Assembly: GCA_000497835.1 (NCBI GenBank)
Contig: KI547168.1
Coordinates: 262,035-296,534, forward strand
Source of the DNA: a gamma proteobacterium L18
GTDB lineage: Bacteria; Pseudomonadota; Gammaproteobacteria; Pseudomonadales; Pseudomonadaceae
Direction of reading: 5' to 3'
DNA length: 34,500 nt
Positions 9,201 to 18,478 of this stretch are shown here, in pieces (within the stretch, counting starts at the first letter, position 1; every line of letters starts with the position of its first letter). The notes beneath the pieces are model-generated. The model was not told the origin of the DNA and searched no databases. It worked only from the letters and a program-made list of their open reading frames with translations. The position numbers and the translations under genes were made by a program.

Positions 9201-9606
9201 CGCCGGCGCCGCACGGGCGTCGCAGTCGAATGGCGCGCCGGGGGTGCGCTACCTCAAGTTCAAGCTGCTGGTGTTCTGCCTGCTGCTGGCCTTGCCGGCC
9301 TGCGGCGTGGTGATGCAGTTGATGCGCGGCGGGCGGCCGCTGGTGCTGGCCGTTTATGGGTTGGCCAGCCTGGTTGCCTACGGTCTATACTGGCGCGACA
9401 AGCACCAGGCGCGCCGCGAAGGCCAGCGTACGCCGGAGAAGCTGCTGCACGCCGCCGAGCTGCTGGGCGGTTGGCCGGGGGCGCTGGTGGCCCAGCAGGT
9501 GTTTCGGCACAAGACGCGCAAGGTGAGTTACCAGGTAGTGTTCTGGTTGGTCGTTCTGGTGCATCAGGCGGGGTGGTTGTACCTGCTGACCCAGCACGCG
9601 CTGTGA
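9187..9606 (+). CDS. DUF1294 family membrane protein
   Basis: A 139-residue protein with hydrophobic segments near residues 26-45, 50-66 and 115-135. It also has the cytoplasmic block [21 protein letters not shown]...[19 protein letters not shown], which is the DUF1294 hallmark. The role is unknown. Its start lies inside the last codons of uppP (14-base overlap). A two-gene transcript with uppP is probable. It is followed by two REP doublets. Confidence 0.9.
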   Translation: MSSRNAGAARASQSNGAPGVRYLKFKLLVFCLLLALPACGVVMQLMRGGRPLVLAVYGLASLVAYGLYWRDKHQARREGQRTPEKLLHAAELLGGWPGALVAQQVFRHKTRKVSYQVVFWLVVLVHQAGWLYLLTQHAL

Positions 9607-9682
9607 TCCGTTTGGGGTGAGGCACACTGTGGGAGATTCCATGGTTTCGGGCAAGCTTTAAGCCTTGAACTGAGCCTGATTC

Positions 9683-9765
9683 CTGTGGGACCGGGCGCAA
9701 GCTCGGGAAATAGGTAACTCGGATTACCTGGCGGGCCCCTTCCCGAGCTTCGCCCGGTCCCACAG
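9683..9765. repeat. REP doublet, GGGACCGGGCG...AGCTCGGGA family
   Basis: CTGTGGGACCGGGCG...GCTCGGGA at 9683 onward is the inverted copy of TCCCGAGCTTCGCCCGG...CACAG ending at 9765. A small internal stem GGTAA/TTACC is present. The same REP core is found at 16242-16320 and in a variant at 34341-34500. Confidence 0.88.
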
Positions 9766-9800
9766 TGTGTCCCTCTACAACACAGTTGCTGCTACAGGAC

Positions 9801-9882
9801 GGCGTCATCTGCATCGCGGCCAAGGCCGGCTCCTACCCCGGACGGTGTAGGAGCCGACTTTAGTCGCGATGCAGACGACGCC
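9801..9882. repeat. REP doublet, GGAGCCGAC...GTCGCGATGC family
   Basis: The arms GGCGTCATCTGCATCGCGG (9801) and its near-inverse ending GACGACGCC (9882) enclose GGCTCCTAC...GTAGGAGCC. The same family is seen at 14408-14464. It lies between DUF1294 and the convergent YjbR-like gene. Confidence 0.85.
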
Positions 9883-9928
9883 ATTTCAAGACATTTCCCA
9901 CAGTGCCCATCCCACACATGAATGGTGG

Positions 9929-10282
9929 TTACAGGTCCAGCAGCAACCCCACCTGGGTCTTTTTGGGCAGGCGCCTGACTACCAACTGATGCGAGCGGCG
10001 CAGCAGTTCGCGCACTTCCTCATCACCCACCGGCAACGGCAACGTCAGGCTGATCCAGTGCGCCCGCGCCAGGTACGGCGCAGGGCGGATGCCGGGACGG
10101 TCCACGTAGCCCAGGAACAGGTCCTTGTCGACCTTCAACGACAGGCTGTCCCCCGCCAGGCCGAACACTGCAAACATCTTGCTGCCCGCCACCGACAGCA
10201 CGCGAATCCCGCCCCATTTATAGTCTTCCCGTGCGCCCGGCAACCCCAGGCAATACCGCGCCAGCTGTGCCTCATCCATCAT
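9929..10282 (-). CDS. MmcQ/YjbR family protein
   Basis: A protein of about 117 residues of the YjbR/MmcQ (double-wing, CyaY-like) fold. The early block CLGLPGAREDYKWGGIRVLSV and the middle KMFAVFGLAGDSLSLKVD are typical, as is the later DLFLGYVDRPGIRPAPYLARAHW run. Some members are called DNA-binding, but the function is not established. The start at 10282 gives an ATGA overlap with the stop of the upstream LysR gene, so the pair is likely translated from one message. An ATG one codon later is equally possible. Confidence 0.85.
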   Translation of the reverse strand: MMDEAQLARYCLGLPGAREDYKWGGIRVLSVAGSKMFAVFGLAGDSLSLKVDKDLFLGYVDRPGIRPAPYLARAHWISLTLPLPVGDEEVRELLRRSHQLVVRRLPKKTQVGLLLDL

Positions 10283-11187
10283 TTGAACCGCTCCCCGCAT
10301 TCTTCAAGCGACTTCACCAGGTGGTCAATCCACGCCCGCACGGCCGGCAGCACCCCGCGCCGGTGCGGGTACACCGCTTGCAGCCAGCCGCCGGTCAGCG
10401 ACCAGTCTGGCAGCAATTGCACCAGCTCGCCGCTGGCCAGCTCGGCCTCGCAGTGCATCAAGGGCAGCAGGGTAAAGCCCAGCCCGGCGATGGCGGTGGC
10501 CTTGCGCACCACAAAATCCTCGATGCCCAGGCGCGCTTCCAGCACCAGGTCGCGCTTGTGGCCCTGTTCGTCCAGCAGGCGCAAATGCACCATGCGGTCG
10601 GCTTCCAGGGCGCCCAGCACCGGCAGCACCACCAGGTCATCGGGGCTGGCGATGGTGTTGCCCAGCAGCAACGCCGGGCTGGCCACCAGAATGGCCCGGG
10701 CTTCGCGCAGGCGCCGGGTCACCAGGCCCGGGTCTTCGTCCCACGGCTCACGCACGCGCAGGGCCACGTCGATGCCTTCGGTGATCAGGTCCACCCGGCG
10801 GTTGAGCAACACCATGTCCAGCTGCACGTGGGGATAAGCCTGCAGAAAGCTGCTGATCACCTGGGGCAGGAACTCATGGGCCAGCCCCACCGGGCACGAT
10901 ACCCGCAGCCGCCCACGGGGTTCGCTGGACAGGCTGGCCACCACCTCGTCGGCCATTTCCGCTTCCAGCAACATGGCCTGGCAGTGGCGCAGGTAGCGCT
11001 CGCCCACGCTGGTCAGGCTCAGTTGCCGGGTGGTGCGCTGCAGCAGGCGCGCGCCCAGGCGCTCTTCCAGCTCGGCGATGCGCCGTGACAGGCGCGACTT
11101 GGGCACGCCCAGCTGGCGTCCGGCGGCGGCGAAGCCTCCGGCTTCCACCACCTTGGCGAAGTAGTACAGGTCGTTGAGGTCTTGCAT
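10279..11187 (-). CDS. LysR-family transcriptional regulator
   Basis: A regulator of about 302 residues. An N-terminal winged HTH (DLNDLYYFAKVVEAGGFAAAG...LGVPKSRLSRRIAELEERLG, residues 3-48) is followed by a LysR substrate-binding domain (about 90-295). The start at 11187 (MQDLNDL) is chosen to match the usual LysR N-terminus. It is divergent from azoR, and LysR proteins often control the divergent gene, so it may regulate the azoreductase. Downstream it overlaps the YjbR-like gene. The intergenic region has an inverted pair TCATCC / GGATGA (about 11242-11267) as a possible operator. Confidence 0.92.
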   Translation of the reverse strand: MQDLNDLYYFAKVVEAGGFAAAGRQLGVPKSRLSRRIAELEERLGARLLQRTTRQLSLTSVGERYLRHCQAMLLEAEMADEVVASLSSEPRGRLRVSCPVGLAHEFLPQVISSFLQAYPHVQLDMVLLNRRVDLITEGIDVALRVREPWDEDPGLVTRRLREARAILVASPALLLGNTIASPDDLVVLPVLGALEADRMVHLRLLDEQGHKRDLVLEARLGIEDFVVRKATAIAGLGFTLLPLMHCEAELASGELVQLLPDWSLTGGWLQAVYPHRRGVLPAVRAWIDHLVKSLEECGERFK

Positions 11188-11318
11188 TGGCTGCCCTGAC
11201 TGTCTCACAGATAGGACAATCTAACGCAAACAGGCAGACTAATCATCCATTCCATATCCCGGTAGGATGATCACCATTCCCGGCTGCCACGGCGGCCAAC
11301 CTAGACAGGAGATTCCCC

Positions 11319-11882
11319 ATGAAACTGTTGCACATCGATTCCAGCATCCTCGGCGACAACTCCGCTTCGCGCCAACTGAGCCGCGCCGTGGTGGAATCCT
11401 TCGTCGGTGCCGACGTGACTTACCGTGACCTGGCCGCTGAAGCCCTGACTCACTTCTCCTCGGCCACCCTGGCGGGCGGCGAAGTGGAAGCCAAGCTGTC
11501 GGCCGATACCCTGGGCGAGTTCCTGGCTGCCGACGTAGTTGTCATCGGCGCGCCGATGTACAACTTCTCCATCCCGACCCAATTGAAAGCCTGGATCGAC
11601 CGCATCTGTGTGGCCGGCACCACCTTCCGCTACACCGAAGCCGGCCCTGAAGGCCTGTGCGGCGGCAAGAAAGTGGTCATCGTGTCCACTTCCGGCGGCA
11701 TCCACGCTGGCCAGCCATCGGGCGTTGCCCACGAAGAATTCCTGAAAGTGCTGCTGGGCTTCATCGGAATCACCGACATCGAAATCGTCCGCGCCGAAGG
11801 CCTGGCCTACGGTGAAGAAGTTCGCGCCAAGGCACTGGCCGGCGCCCAGGCCAAGATCGATTCGAAATTGTTCGCCGCCTGA
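11319..11882 (+). CDS. azoR: FMN-dependent NADH-azoreductase
   Basis: A 187-residue flavodoxin-like NAD(P)H quinone/azo reductase. [11 protein letters not shown] opens the FMN-binding fold, followed by the family block [20 protein letters not shown] and STSGG that bind flavin. It reduces quinones and azo compounds by two-electron transfer and is thought to protect against electrophiles. The ribosome-binding site AGGAGA precedes ATG. A strong intrinsic terminator lies 25 bases after the stop. A LysR gene is divergent. The number of AzoR paralogues differs between strains, so I give no subtype. Confidence 0.94.
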   Translation: MKLLHIDSSILGDNSASRQLSRAVVESFVGADVTYRDLAAEALTHFSSATLAGGEVEAKLSADTLGEFLAADVVVIGAPMYNFSIPTQLKAWIDRICVAGTTFRYTEAGPEGLCGGKKVVIVSTSGGIHAGQPSGVAHEEFLKVLLGFIGITDIEIVRAEGLAYGEEVRAKALAGAQAKIDSKLFAA

Positions 11883-11906
11883 TAGATCGAAACACGCTGA
11901 ACCCCG

Positions 11907-11945
11907 GCGCCCGTGGCTGCTCAAAGCACCACGGGCGCTTTGCTT
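11907..11945 (+). terminator. Intrinsic terminator after azoR
   Basis: GCGCCCGTGG (11907-11916) pairs with CCACGGGCGC (11929-11938), followed by TTTGCTTT. Confidence 0.88.
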
Positions 11946-12097
11946 TAGGCGCGTTTCGCGTATGATGCGCGGCTTTTGGCCCGAGTTATGCTTGTGCATA
12001 GCTGACTAACCTTTCATTCGGTGAACGGCCCAACTGGACGTACACTGTGATCACTGCGAAAGGTTCCTATCAGGCGGGTAGCAAAGGTGGGCATCCC

Positions 12098-13135
12098 ATG
12101 ATGCGTCTTTGTGCAAATCTTCTTCTGTGCATGGCCTTGGGCCTGATGTCGGTGTTCGCCCAGGCTGCACCCCCGGCGCACTGGAGCGTAGGCTTTCATC
12201 GCCTGACTTTCCTCGACCCCCTTGACCACAAGCCGATGCAGGCGCTGGCGTTCTATCCGTCCAACCAGCGTGAGCAGGTGACCAAGGTCGAGGGCTACAA
12301 GATCGAGGCTACCGAGGATGCGCGCATCGCGATGGGGCGTTATCCCCTGCTGATGCTCTCCCATGGCAATGCTGGCACGCCCTTGGCCCTGCATGATCTG
12401 ATCACTTCGCTGACCCGCAAGGGCTTTGTGGTGGTGGCGGTTTATCATCCCGGCGACAACTACAAGGATCACAGCCGCCTGGGCGCGGTGAGCAACCTGT
12501 ACGGTCGGCCGCTGCAGATTTCCGAAGCGATCACGTCGGCGTTGGCCGAGCCCATGCTGGCGCCTTTCATCGACCCTGAGCAGATTGGTGTGATCGGCTA
12601 TTCGGCGGGCGGCGAGACGGCGCTGATCCTGTCCGGTGCGCGGCCCGACCTGGATCGCCTGCGCAAGTACTGCGCCGAATTCCCCAACGATGCCGACGCC
12701 TGCCAGACCCATGGTGAAATGCTGGTAGACCGTGATGACCTGCGTCCCGCAGCGGATGCACGGGTCAAGGCGTTGCTGCTGATGGCCCCGCTGGGCCTGA
12801 TGTTCAATCGTCAGGCCTTGTCGCAGGTGCAGGTGCCTACGCTGATCTACAGCGGCGACAACGACAAGCTGCTGGCCCTGGACAAAAACGCCGCGGCGCT
12901 GGCGCGCAAACTGCCCATGGTGTCGGACTACAAGCTATTGGCGGGCGCCGGCCACTTCGTGTTCATGGCCCCCTGTGACGATGAGCAGAAAGCGGCGATG
13001 CCAGGCCTGTGCAACGACGCCGAGGGCGTCAACCGCGTCGATATCCATCGTAGCCTGGTGCAGCAGGCCGGGCATTTCTTTGCTCAGACCCTCAGTGAGC
13101 CAAGCCACGCCGGGCTGCAGACCGCCGATCAATAA
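12098..13135 (+). CDS. Secreted alpha/beta hydrolase (dienelactone-hydrolase-like)
   Basis: A protein of about 345 residues with a signal peptide (MMRLCANLLLCMALGLMSVFAQA-A). It has an alpha/beta hydrolase fold: LLMLSHGNAG oxyanion region, nucleophile elbow GYSAGGE, acid near YSGDNDKL and His in GAGHFVF. Related Pseudomonas proteins are annotated as predicted dienelactone hydrolases. The substrate is unknown, and the signal peptide indicates periplasmic or secreted action. The ATG at 12098 (paired ATGATG) with AAAGGTGG upstream gives the cleanest signal peptide; a GTG at 12047 would add 17 residues before it. Its last 7 bases overlap the convergent MFS gene. Confidence 0.85.
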   Translation: MMRLCANLLLCMALGLMSVFAQAAPPAHWSVGFHRLTFLDPLDHKPMQALAFYPSNQREQVTKVEGYKIEATEDARIAMGRYPLLMLSHGNAGTPLALHDLITSLTRKGFVVVAVYHPGDNYKDHSRLGAVSNLYGRPLQISEAITSALAEPMLAPFIDPEQIGVIGYSAGGETALILSGARPDLDRLRKYCAEFPNDADACQTHGEMLVDRDDLRPAADARVKALLLMAPLGLMFNRQALSQVQVPTLIYSGDNDKLLALDKNAAALARKLPMVSDYKLLAGAGHFVFMAPCDDEQKAAMPGLCNDAEGVNRVDIHRSLVQQAGHFFAQTLSEPSHAGLQTADQ

Positions 13136-14319
13136 GCCTTGCCGGCGCGTCGCGACAGCATCAGCACCAACCCCAGGCCGCCCAGCGACAGCAGGGCGGC
13201 GCAGAAGAAAATCCATGGGTAGCCCAGGTGCAGGGCGATCGCGCCCATCAGCGGCCCGGCCAGGGCCAGTGCCAGGTCGAAAAACACCGCGAATGCACTT
13301 AACCCCGCGCCACGGCTGGTGCTGGGCACCTGGCTGATGGCCAATACGCCCAGGGCCGGGTATACCAGCGACAACCCAAAGCCGGCCAGGCTGGCGCCCA
13401 GCAGCGTGATGGAGGTGGACGGCGCCAGCCACACCAGCGCCAGGCCCAGGGTTTCCACGGCCATGCAACTGACCGCCACGGTAAACCCGCCCAGGCGGTT
13501 GATGGCGTTGATGAACAGCAGCCGCGAGACAATGAAGCTCAGACCGAACGCCGTCAGGCAAAAGGCTGCGCCGGTCCAGCCGCGCTCCACGTAATACAAG
13601 GTGATGAAGGTCGTCAGCGTGCCGTAGCCGATCGACGCCAGGGTCAGGCTGACGCCATAGGGCGCCACTCGGCCAAAGGCCGCCCAGAACGGCAGGCGCT
13701 CTCCGCGCACCACGGGTATCGACGGCTTGCGCCGGATGCACAGCAACGCCACCACGGCCAGGGCCGACAGGGCCATGCCCAGGGTGTTGAAGCCGCCCGT
13801 GTCGACCATCAGCACGCCCACAGGGGCACCCAGGGCGATGGCACCGTAGGAGGCGATGCCGTTCCAGGAGATCACCCGGGCGGTCTGGTCCGCCCCGACC
13901 TGGCCGATGCCCCATGCGATGGTGCCAACCCCGATCAGGCCTTGGGCCGCGCCCAGCAGCACACGGGCCAGGATCAATATCAGCAGGCTGGCCAGGGGCA
14001 GGCTCTGCAGGCAGGTCGACACCAGCGTCAGCGCACCGCTGATGGCAATGCCACTCAACCCCAGCACGATCGCCCGCTTGGTGCCCAGCCCGTCTGCGGC
14101 GCGCCCCGCCATGGGGCGGCTGAGCAACGTGGCCAAGTACTGCACACCGATCGTCAGCCCGGCCACCACCGCGCTGAAGCCCAATTGTTCATGGACATAG
14201 CCGGGCAGCACCGCGATCGGCAGGCCGATGCAGAGGAAGGCGATGAAGGTGTAGAAAACGATCGAGACGATCTGCAGGGTAACGTTGGGCGCGGCGGGTG
14301 GGTGTTCGGCGGCGGTCAT
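13129..14319 (-). CDS. MFS transporter (YhhS/YfcJ-like)
   Basis: A 396-residue, 12-helix major facilitator. The motif between helices 2 and 3 is visible (LSRPMAGRAADGLGTKRAI), with a Pro/Gly-rich helix 5 (GAAQGLIGVGTIAWGIGQVGADQ). The overall sequence resembles the YhhS/YfcJ group of putative efflux permeases. Substrates are unknown. It lies downstream of ybiT in the same direction but a REP palindrome separates them. It overlaps the stop of the hydrolase on the opposite strand by 7 bases. Confidence 0.88.
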   Translation of the reverse strand: MTAAEHPPAAPNVTLQIVSIVFYTFIAFLCIGLPIAVLPGYVHEQLGFSAVVAGLTIGVQYLATLLSRPMAGRAADGLGTKRAIVLGLSGIAISGALTLVSTCLQSLPLASLLILILARVLLGAAQGLIGVGTIAWGIGQVGADQTARVISWNGIASYGAIALGAPVGVLMVDTGGFNTLGMALSALAVVALLCIRRKPSIPVVRGERLPFWAAFGRVAPYGVSLTLASIGYGTLTTFITLYYVERGWTGAAFCLTAFGLSFIVSRLLFINAINRLGGFTVAVSCMAVETLGLALVWLAPSTSITLLGASLAGFGLSLVYPALGVLAISQVPSTSRGAGLSAFAVFFDLALALAGPLMGAIALHLGYPWIFFCAALLSLGGLGLVLMLSRRAGKAY

Positions 14320-14407
14320 GGCAACTCGTTCGCGTGCGGGCGGTTAGAGAGTCAGGCCATGATGGCGGGGTGGGGCGGGAAATGGAAGCAGGCTAACCAT
14401 TCAGACC

Positions 14408-14464
14408 CCCATCGCGACCAAGGTCGGCTCCTACCGGGTAGTCGCCGACCTTGGTCGCAATGGG
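14408..14464. repeat. REP palindrome between ybiT and the MFS gene
   Basis: CCCATCGCGACCAAGGTCGGC (14408-14428, one variant base against its partner) pairs with GCCGACCTTGGTCGCAATGGG (14444-14464). It is of the same family as 9801-9882 but with a shorter centre. Confidence 0.87.
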
Positions 14465-14477
14465 GTTGGGCAGGTAT

Positions 14478-16064
14478 TTAGAACGTCACGCCCTGGCTGC
14501 GCAGGTAGTCGTCGTAGGTGCCACTGAAGTCCACCACGCCGCTCTCGCTCAGCTCGATGATGCGTGTGGCCAGGGACGATACGAATTCACGGTCGTGGCT
14601 GACGAAGATCAGCGTGCCCGGGTAGTTTTCCAGCGCCAGGTTCAGCGCTTCGATGGATTCCATGTCCAGGTGGTTGGTCGGTTCGTCCATGATCAGCACG
14701 TTCGGCTTCTGCAGGATCAGCTTGCCGAACAGCATGCGGCCTTGCTCACCACCGGAAATCACCTTCACCGACTTCTGGATCTCGTCGTTGGAGAACAGCA
14801 TGCGGCCCAGGGTGCCACGGATCATCTGCTCGCCTTGGGTCCATTGGCCCATCCAGTCGAACAGGGTCACGTCGTCTTCGAAGTCATGGGCGTGGTCCTG
14901 GGCGTAGTAGCCCAGCTCCGCGCTTTCGGTCCACTTCACAGTACCGGCGTCCGGGGCCAGCTCGCCCACCAGGGTGCGCAGCAGGGTGGTCTTGCCGATA
15001 CCGTTCGGGCCGATAATGGCCACGCGCTCACCGGCTTCGACGGTGAAGCTGAAGTTCTTGAACAGGGTCTTGCCGTCGAAGCCCTTAGACACGTGTTCCA
15101 GGGTCACGGCCTGGCGGTGCAGCTTCTTGGTCTGTTCAAAGCGGATGAACGGGCTGACACGGCTCGACGGCTTGACCTCGGCCAGCTGGATCTTGTCGAT
15201 CTGCTTGGCGCGCGAGGTAGCCTGCTTGGCTTTCGAGGCGTTGGCCGAGAAGCGGCTGACGAAGGTCTGCAGCTCGGAGATCTGCGCTTTCTTCTTGGCG
15301 TTGTCGGCCAGCAGTTGCTCGCGCGACTGGGTGGCGGCCGTCATGTACTCGTCGTAGTTGCCCGGGAACAGGCGCAGCTCGCCGTAGTCCAGGTCAGCCA
15401 TGTGGGTGCACACGCTGTTGAGGAAGTGACGGTCGTGGGAAATGATGATCATGGTGCTGTTGCGCGCCGTGAGGATCGTTTCCAGCCAGCGGATCGTGTT
15501 GATGTCCAGGTGGTTGGTCGGTTCGTCCAGCAGCAGCACTTCGGGGTCCGAGAACAGCGCCTGGGCCAGCAGCACGCGCAGTTTCCAGCCTGGGGCCACT
15601 TCGGTCATCGGGCCGAAATGCTGTTCCAGGGGGATGCCCAGGCCCAGCAGCAGCTCACCGGCGCGCGATTCGGCGGTGTAGCCGTCCATTTCGGCGAACT
15701 CGGTTTCAAGCTCCGCCACGGCCATGCCGTCTTCTTCGCTCATTTCCGGCAGCGAGTAGATGCGATCGCGCTCGGCCTTGACCTTCCACAGTTCCTCGTG
15801 GCCCATGATCACGGTGTCGATCACAGTGAATTGCTCGTAGGCGAACTGGTCCTGGCGCAGTTTACCCAGGCGCACGTTCGGCTCCAGCATCACCTGGCCA
15901 GCCGATGGCTCGAGGTCGCCACCCAGGATTTTCATGAAGGTCGACTTGCCGCAACCGTTGGCGCCGATCAGGCCGTAGCGGTTGCCGTTGTTGAACTTGA
16001 CCGAGACGTTCTCGAACAGCGGCTTGGCGCCGAACTGCATGGTGATGTTAGCTGTGGAGATCAA
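14478..16064 (-). CDS. ybiT: ABC-F family ATPase YbiT
   Basis: A 528-residue soluble protein with two ABC ATPase domains and no membrane segments. ABC-F proteins act on ribosomes. Domain 1 has GANGCGKST and [11 protein letters not shown]. Domain 2 has GPNGIGKTT and [11 protein letters not shown]. Each has the SGGE- or APGWK-type signature, with a linker rich in Lys/Ala ([14 protein letters not shown]). Sequence blocks such as [25 protein letters not shown] and [11 protein letters not shown] match YbiT closely. The start is TTG at 16064, with AGGTAAG upstream, giving a product that begins [12 protein letters not shown] nearby ATG start in frame is absent. Precise role in translation is not shown here. 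Confidence 0.95.
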   Translation of the reverse strand: MISTANITMQFGAKPLFENVSVKFNNGNRYGLIGANGCGKSTFMKILGGDLEPSAGQVMLEPNVRLGKLRQDQFAYEQFTVIDTVIMGHEELWKVKAERDRIYSLPEMSEEDGMAVAELETEFAEMDGYTAESRAGELLLGLGIPLEQHFGPMTEVAPGWKLRVLLAQALFSDPEVLLLDEPTNHLDINTIRWLETILTARNSTMIIISHDRHFLNSVCTHMADLDYGELRLFPGNYDEYMTAATQSREQLLADNAKKKAQISELQTFVSRFSANASKAKQATSRAKQIDKIQLAEVKPSSRVSPFIRFEQTKKLHRQAVTLEHVSKGFDGKTLFKNFSFTVEAGERVAIIGPNGIGKTTLLRTLVGELAPDAGTVKWTESAELGYYAQDHAHDFEDDVTLFDWMGQWTQGEQMIRGTLGRMLFSNDEIQKSVKVISGGEQGRMLFGKLILQKPNVLIMDEPTNHLDMESIEALNLALENYPGTLIFVSHDREFVSSLATRIIELSESGVVDFSGTYDDYLRSQGVTF

Positions 16065-16241
16065 AGGGCTTACCTATCAATAACTTGGGGCGCAAACGTC
16101 GACAGCAGCTCAGGCCGTGAGGTCGAGCTGCGGGGAAGAGAATGCGGGGGTCAAACCGGACATTGCGCCTATTGTCTCATAGCTGGGCTGCCAGCGCAGC
16201 GCCACCGTGCGCAATTGTAGCGACCCGCTGCCGCCGTTTTG

Positions 16242-16320
16242 TGTGGGACCGGGCGAAGCTCGGGAAGGGACCGGCCCGGACATCCAGTCGTTCCCTTCCC
16301 GAGCTTCGCCCGGTCCCACA
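16242..16320. repeat. REP doublet with a perfect 29-base inverted repeat
   Basis: TGTGGGACCGGGCGAAGCTC... from 16242 to 16270 is the exact inverse of 16292-16320, separated by 21 bases. It lies between the ybiT start and the next minus-strand gene. The gap 16065-16241 shows nothing else I can support. Confidence 0.92.
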
Positions 16321-16343
16321 GGGGGGGTAGTCGCTGCGGCAGG

Positions 16344-16691
16344 TCAGACGAACGGCTGGGCGTTCAGGCTGCCGCGCGGCAGGCGGCAGCGGTTGGGCAG
16401 GGCGGTCAGGCGCTGGCGCCAGTTGGCCTGGAAGCAGAAGCCGGATTGTACGGCCGGCGCTGCCTTGGCGGCGGCTTGCTCTTGCAGGCGCTGCTTGCGA
16501 ATTTCAGCCAGGGAAGGGGTGGTGTTCTTCGCCGCCTTGGGCGCAGCGTCAGCCTTGCCCAGGGATTTGAGGCAGGATTTGCAGGTGACTTCCTCAGGGT
16601 TCGCGCAGCTGACGACGTTGGGGGTGTTGCGGCCGCAAGCGATATCGCTGCCGTTCGATGAGTAGTGGGTAACCAAACCGTATTTCTCCAA
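16344..16691 (-). CDS. Small Cys-containing hypothetical protein (about 111-115 aa)
   Basis: A short protein with a Cys-rich N-terminal half: DIACGR...VVSCANPEEVTCKSCLKSL, four Cys in a spacing that could bind a metal but is not a recognised zinc ribbon. A Lys/Ala/Gln helix follows (SLAEIRKQRLQEQAAAKAA) and a Cys/Arg-rich tail. The first possible start is TTG at 16691. A TTG at 16679 has a well-spaced GGAG and may be the real start, and there is no ATG in the right position. The 25-base gap from the SRAP gene, same strand, suggests a shared transcript. Function not recognised. Confidence 0.65.
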   Translation of the reverse strand: MEKYGLVTHYSSNGSDIACGRNTPNVVSCANPEEVTCKSCLKSLGKADAAPKAAKNTTPSLAEIRKQRLQEQAAAKAAPAVQSGFCFQANWRQRLTALPNRCRLPRGSLNAQPFV

Positions 16692-16716
16692 GCATTTGAA
16701 AACTTGGGCTATTTTC

Positions 16717-17418
16717 TCACAATAGCAGCGGTTGTGCCGAGTCCGGGGTGCTCAACGGTGCAATCAGCCCTGGGCCTTCGTTGCGCACGTTACCCACCTC
16801 GCGGCCCACGCGGTACCACTGGAAGTCGGTGACCGGGCGGCCTTCATGGCGGGCGATGGCTTCGACCTGGCCTGCATCCAGGGCAGGGTCCAGCCAGGCG
16901 CGGGCAGCGTCCGGGCCCAATACCACGGGGCGTCGGTCGTGGATATCGACCATGCCCTGGTCGCTGGCGTCGGTGATGATAAGGAAGCCGTCGTTGCTCT
17001 GGGTGGCTTGCCCCAGGGCTGCAAAAAACAGCGGCGCGCCGCTGTTCAGGCGAATGAACCAGGGTTGCTTGAGCTTGGGTTGCGCAGGGTCCTTGACCCA
17101 TTCATACCAGCCGTCGGCAGGCACCAGCAGGCGGGCCACTGGCCACAGGCTTTTGAAAAAACGGCTGGTGGCCACGGTTTCCACGCGCGCGTTGATGGGC
17201 GCCGGACGCTTGTCAGCGGCCCACGGCGGCGCCCAGCCCCAGCGCACGGCATCGATGCGCAGGCCATCGTCGGCGGTGCGCAGCACCGGCACGCGGGTGG
17301 TGGGGGCGACATTGTAGCGAGCGGTGGCGGGCGGGTCGCCGTGGATGGCGCGGGTGATGAAATCCAGTTCCAGCAGGTACTGCTCCATTCGTGCCGCCTG
17401 TGAGAAGCGTCCGCACAT
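16717..17418 (-). CDS. yedK: SRAP family protein YedK (abasic-site binding)
   Basis: A 233-residue SOS-response-associated peptidase-fold protein, orthologous to HMCES/YedK. It forms a thiazolidine cross-link to abasic sites in single-stranded DNA through Cys2. MCGRF at the N-terminus places Cys2 once Met is removed. The active-site residues Asn36 (YNVAPT), Glu106 (DGWYEW) and His160 (VDIHDRRP) are present. The start at 17418 is required for Cys2 and is chosen over an ATG two codons upstream. Function is genome protection; SOS control is not visible here (no clear LexA box seen). Confidence 0.95.
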   Translation of the reverse strand: MCGRFSQAARMEQYLLELDFITRAIHGDPPATARYNVAPTTRVPVLRTADDGLRIDAVRWGWAPPWAADKRPAPINARVETVATSRFFKSLWPVARLLVPADGWYEWVKDPAQPKLKQPWFIRLNSGAPLFFAALGQATQSNDGFLIITDASDQGMVDIHDRRPVVLGPDAARAWLDPALDAGQVEAIARHEGRPVTDFQWYRVGREVGNVRNEGPGLIAPLSTPDSAQPLLL

Positions 17419-17546
17419 GGCCAAGTCCTCCGTTTGTAGAGCAAGCGTAGCAGCGCGGGCGCCGGGGCAAAAATCGACGTACGGCGCGGAACGAAATCAG
17501 GTGCATCGGCCCTAAGGTTTTTTACATAACCGTGGGGGCGGGTGAC

Positions 17547-17750
17547 ATGTCGATGTTGTTGACGGTAGCCGTGGCGTCGGGTGCAACGGGGGTGTTGGCC
17601 TGGACGGCGGGCGAGGCGAAGCGCTGGCAGGCACGCCAGCGTGACAGCCAGTCGCTGGACTATGTGGTGATGGGCGAGGGCGCGCAGATCTGCGGCGAGG
17701 TGCTGTTGGCCGTCACGGTACTGTTGCTGGCCGTGCATTTCTGCAGCTGA
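17547..17750 (+). CDS. Small putative membrane protein (67 aa)
   Basis: A 67-residue protein with hydrophobic segments near residues 2-20 (LLTVAVASGATGVLAW) and 50-66 (GEVLLAVTVLLLAVHF) joined by a basic/polar loop (GEAKRWQARQRDSQS). ATG at 17547 is preceded by GGGGGCGGGTGAC, a good ribosome-binding site. It has no recognised family. It lies between yedK (divergent) and a LysE gene (same strand, about 100 bases away). Possible but unproven gene. Confidence 0.5.
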   Translation: MSMLLTVAVASGATGVLAWTAGEAKRWQARQRDSQSLDYVVMGEGAQICGEVLLAVTVLLLAVHFCS

Positions 17751-17848
17751 CCGCAGCCGCGGCCGGGTGGCGGCGACCATGGCCCCCCTCGTTGAGTGCA
17801 GTCCAGGGTGGGTGCTAACCTGCCGGGCCCCCTTATGGAGCCTGTGCC

Positions 17849-18472
17849 GTGAACCTTGCAACCCTCCTGCTGTTCATCCCTGCCTGCTTCGCCTTGAACA
17901 TGGCCCCGGGGCCCAACAACCTGCTGTCCCTCAATAACGCCAGCCGTTATGGTTTCAGCACCTCATGCCTGGCCGGTGCAGGGCGGTTGCTGGCCTTCGC
18001 CGGGATGATTGCCTTGGCGGCGATGGGGCTTGCGGTGGTGTTGCATGCGTCCGAACGGCTGTTCATGGGCATCAAGGTCGCCGGGGCGCTGTATCTGTTT
18101 TACCTGGCGGTGCAGTTGTGGCGTGCGCCGGTGGACGGTCAGGCGCCGGGTGGCGCGGGTGGGCGGGGGCTCTTCCGGTTGGCCGCGCAGGAGTTCTGGG
18201 TGGCGGCGGGCAATCCCAAGGCCATCCTCATTTTCACGGCCTTTCTGCCGCAATTCGTCAACGTTGACGGTCCCACCTCGGTAGGCCGGCAGTTCTTCTG
18301 GCTGGGCGTGATGTTCCTCTTGTTGGAATGGTTGGCCATCGCTATCTATGCCTGGCTGGGTAGCCACCTGCAGCGCTGGTTCAACGCGCCGCGCCCGCGG
18401 CGGGTGTTCAATCGCGCCAGTGCGGTATTGCTCAGTTGCGCCGGCGTGGGCCTGCTCGCCGCCCGGCGCTGA
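17849..18472 (+). CDS. LysE/RhtB family amino-acid exporter
   Basis: A 207-residue inner-membrane protein of the LysE/RhtB exporter family with about six helices. The N-terminal motif NMAPGPNNLLSLNNASRYG is diagnostic, and NPKAILIFTAFLPQFV later supports the RhtB branch. Export of a neutral or basic amino acid is inferred; the substrate is unknown. The start is GTG at 17849, with ATGGAG nine bases upstream. It is convergent with the autotransporter, whose stop is 6 bases away. Confidence 0.92.
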   Translation: MNLATLLLFIPACFALNMAPGPNNLLSLNNASRYGFSTSCLAGAGRLLAFAGMIALAAMGLAVVLHASERLFMGIKVAGALYLFYLAVQLWRAPVDGQAPGGAGGRGLFRLAAQEFWVAAGNPKAILIFTAFLPQFVNVDGPTSVGRQFFWLGVMFLLLEWLAIAIYAWLGSHLQRWFNAPRPRRVFNRASAVLLSCAGVGLLAARR

Positions 18473-18478
18473 CGGCGC

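Noticed and set aside
9801..9882. REP doublets read as intrinsic terminators
   Set aside because: They form strong stems but lack a following T-run, and matching families recur at unrelated sites, so they are listed as repeats.
14451..16220. A 589-codon plus-strand open frame opposite ybiT
   Set aside because: It is the mirror of a strongly recognised ABC-F gene; high third-position GC makes long antisense frames, and the product has no recognisable motif and no plausible ribosome-binding site.
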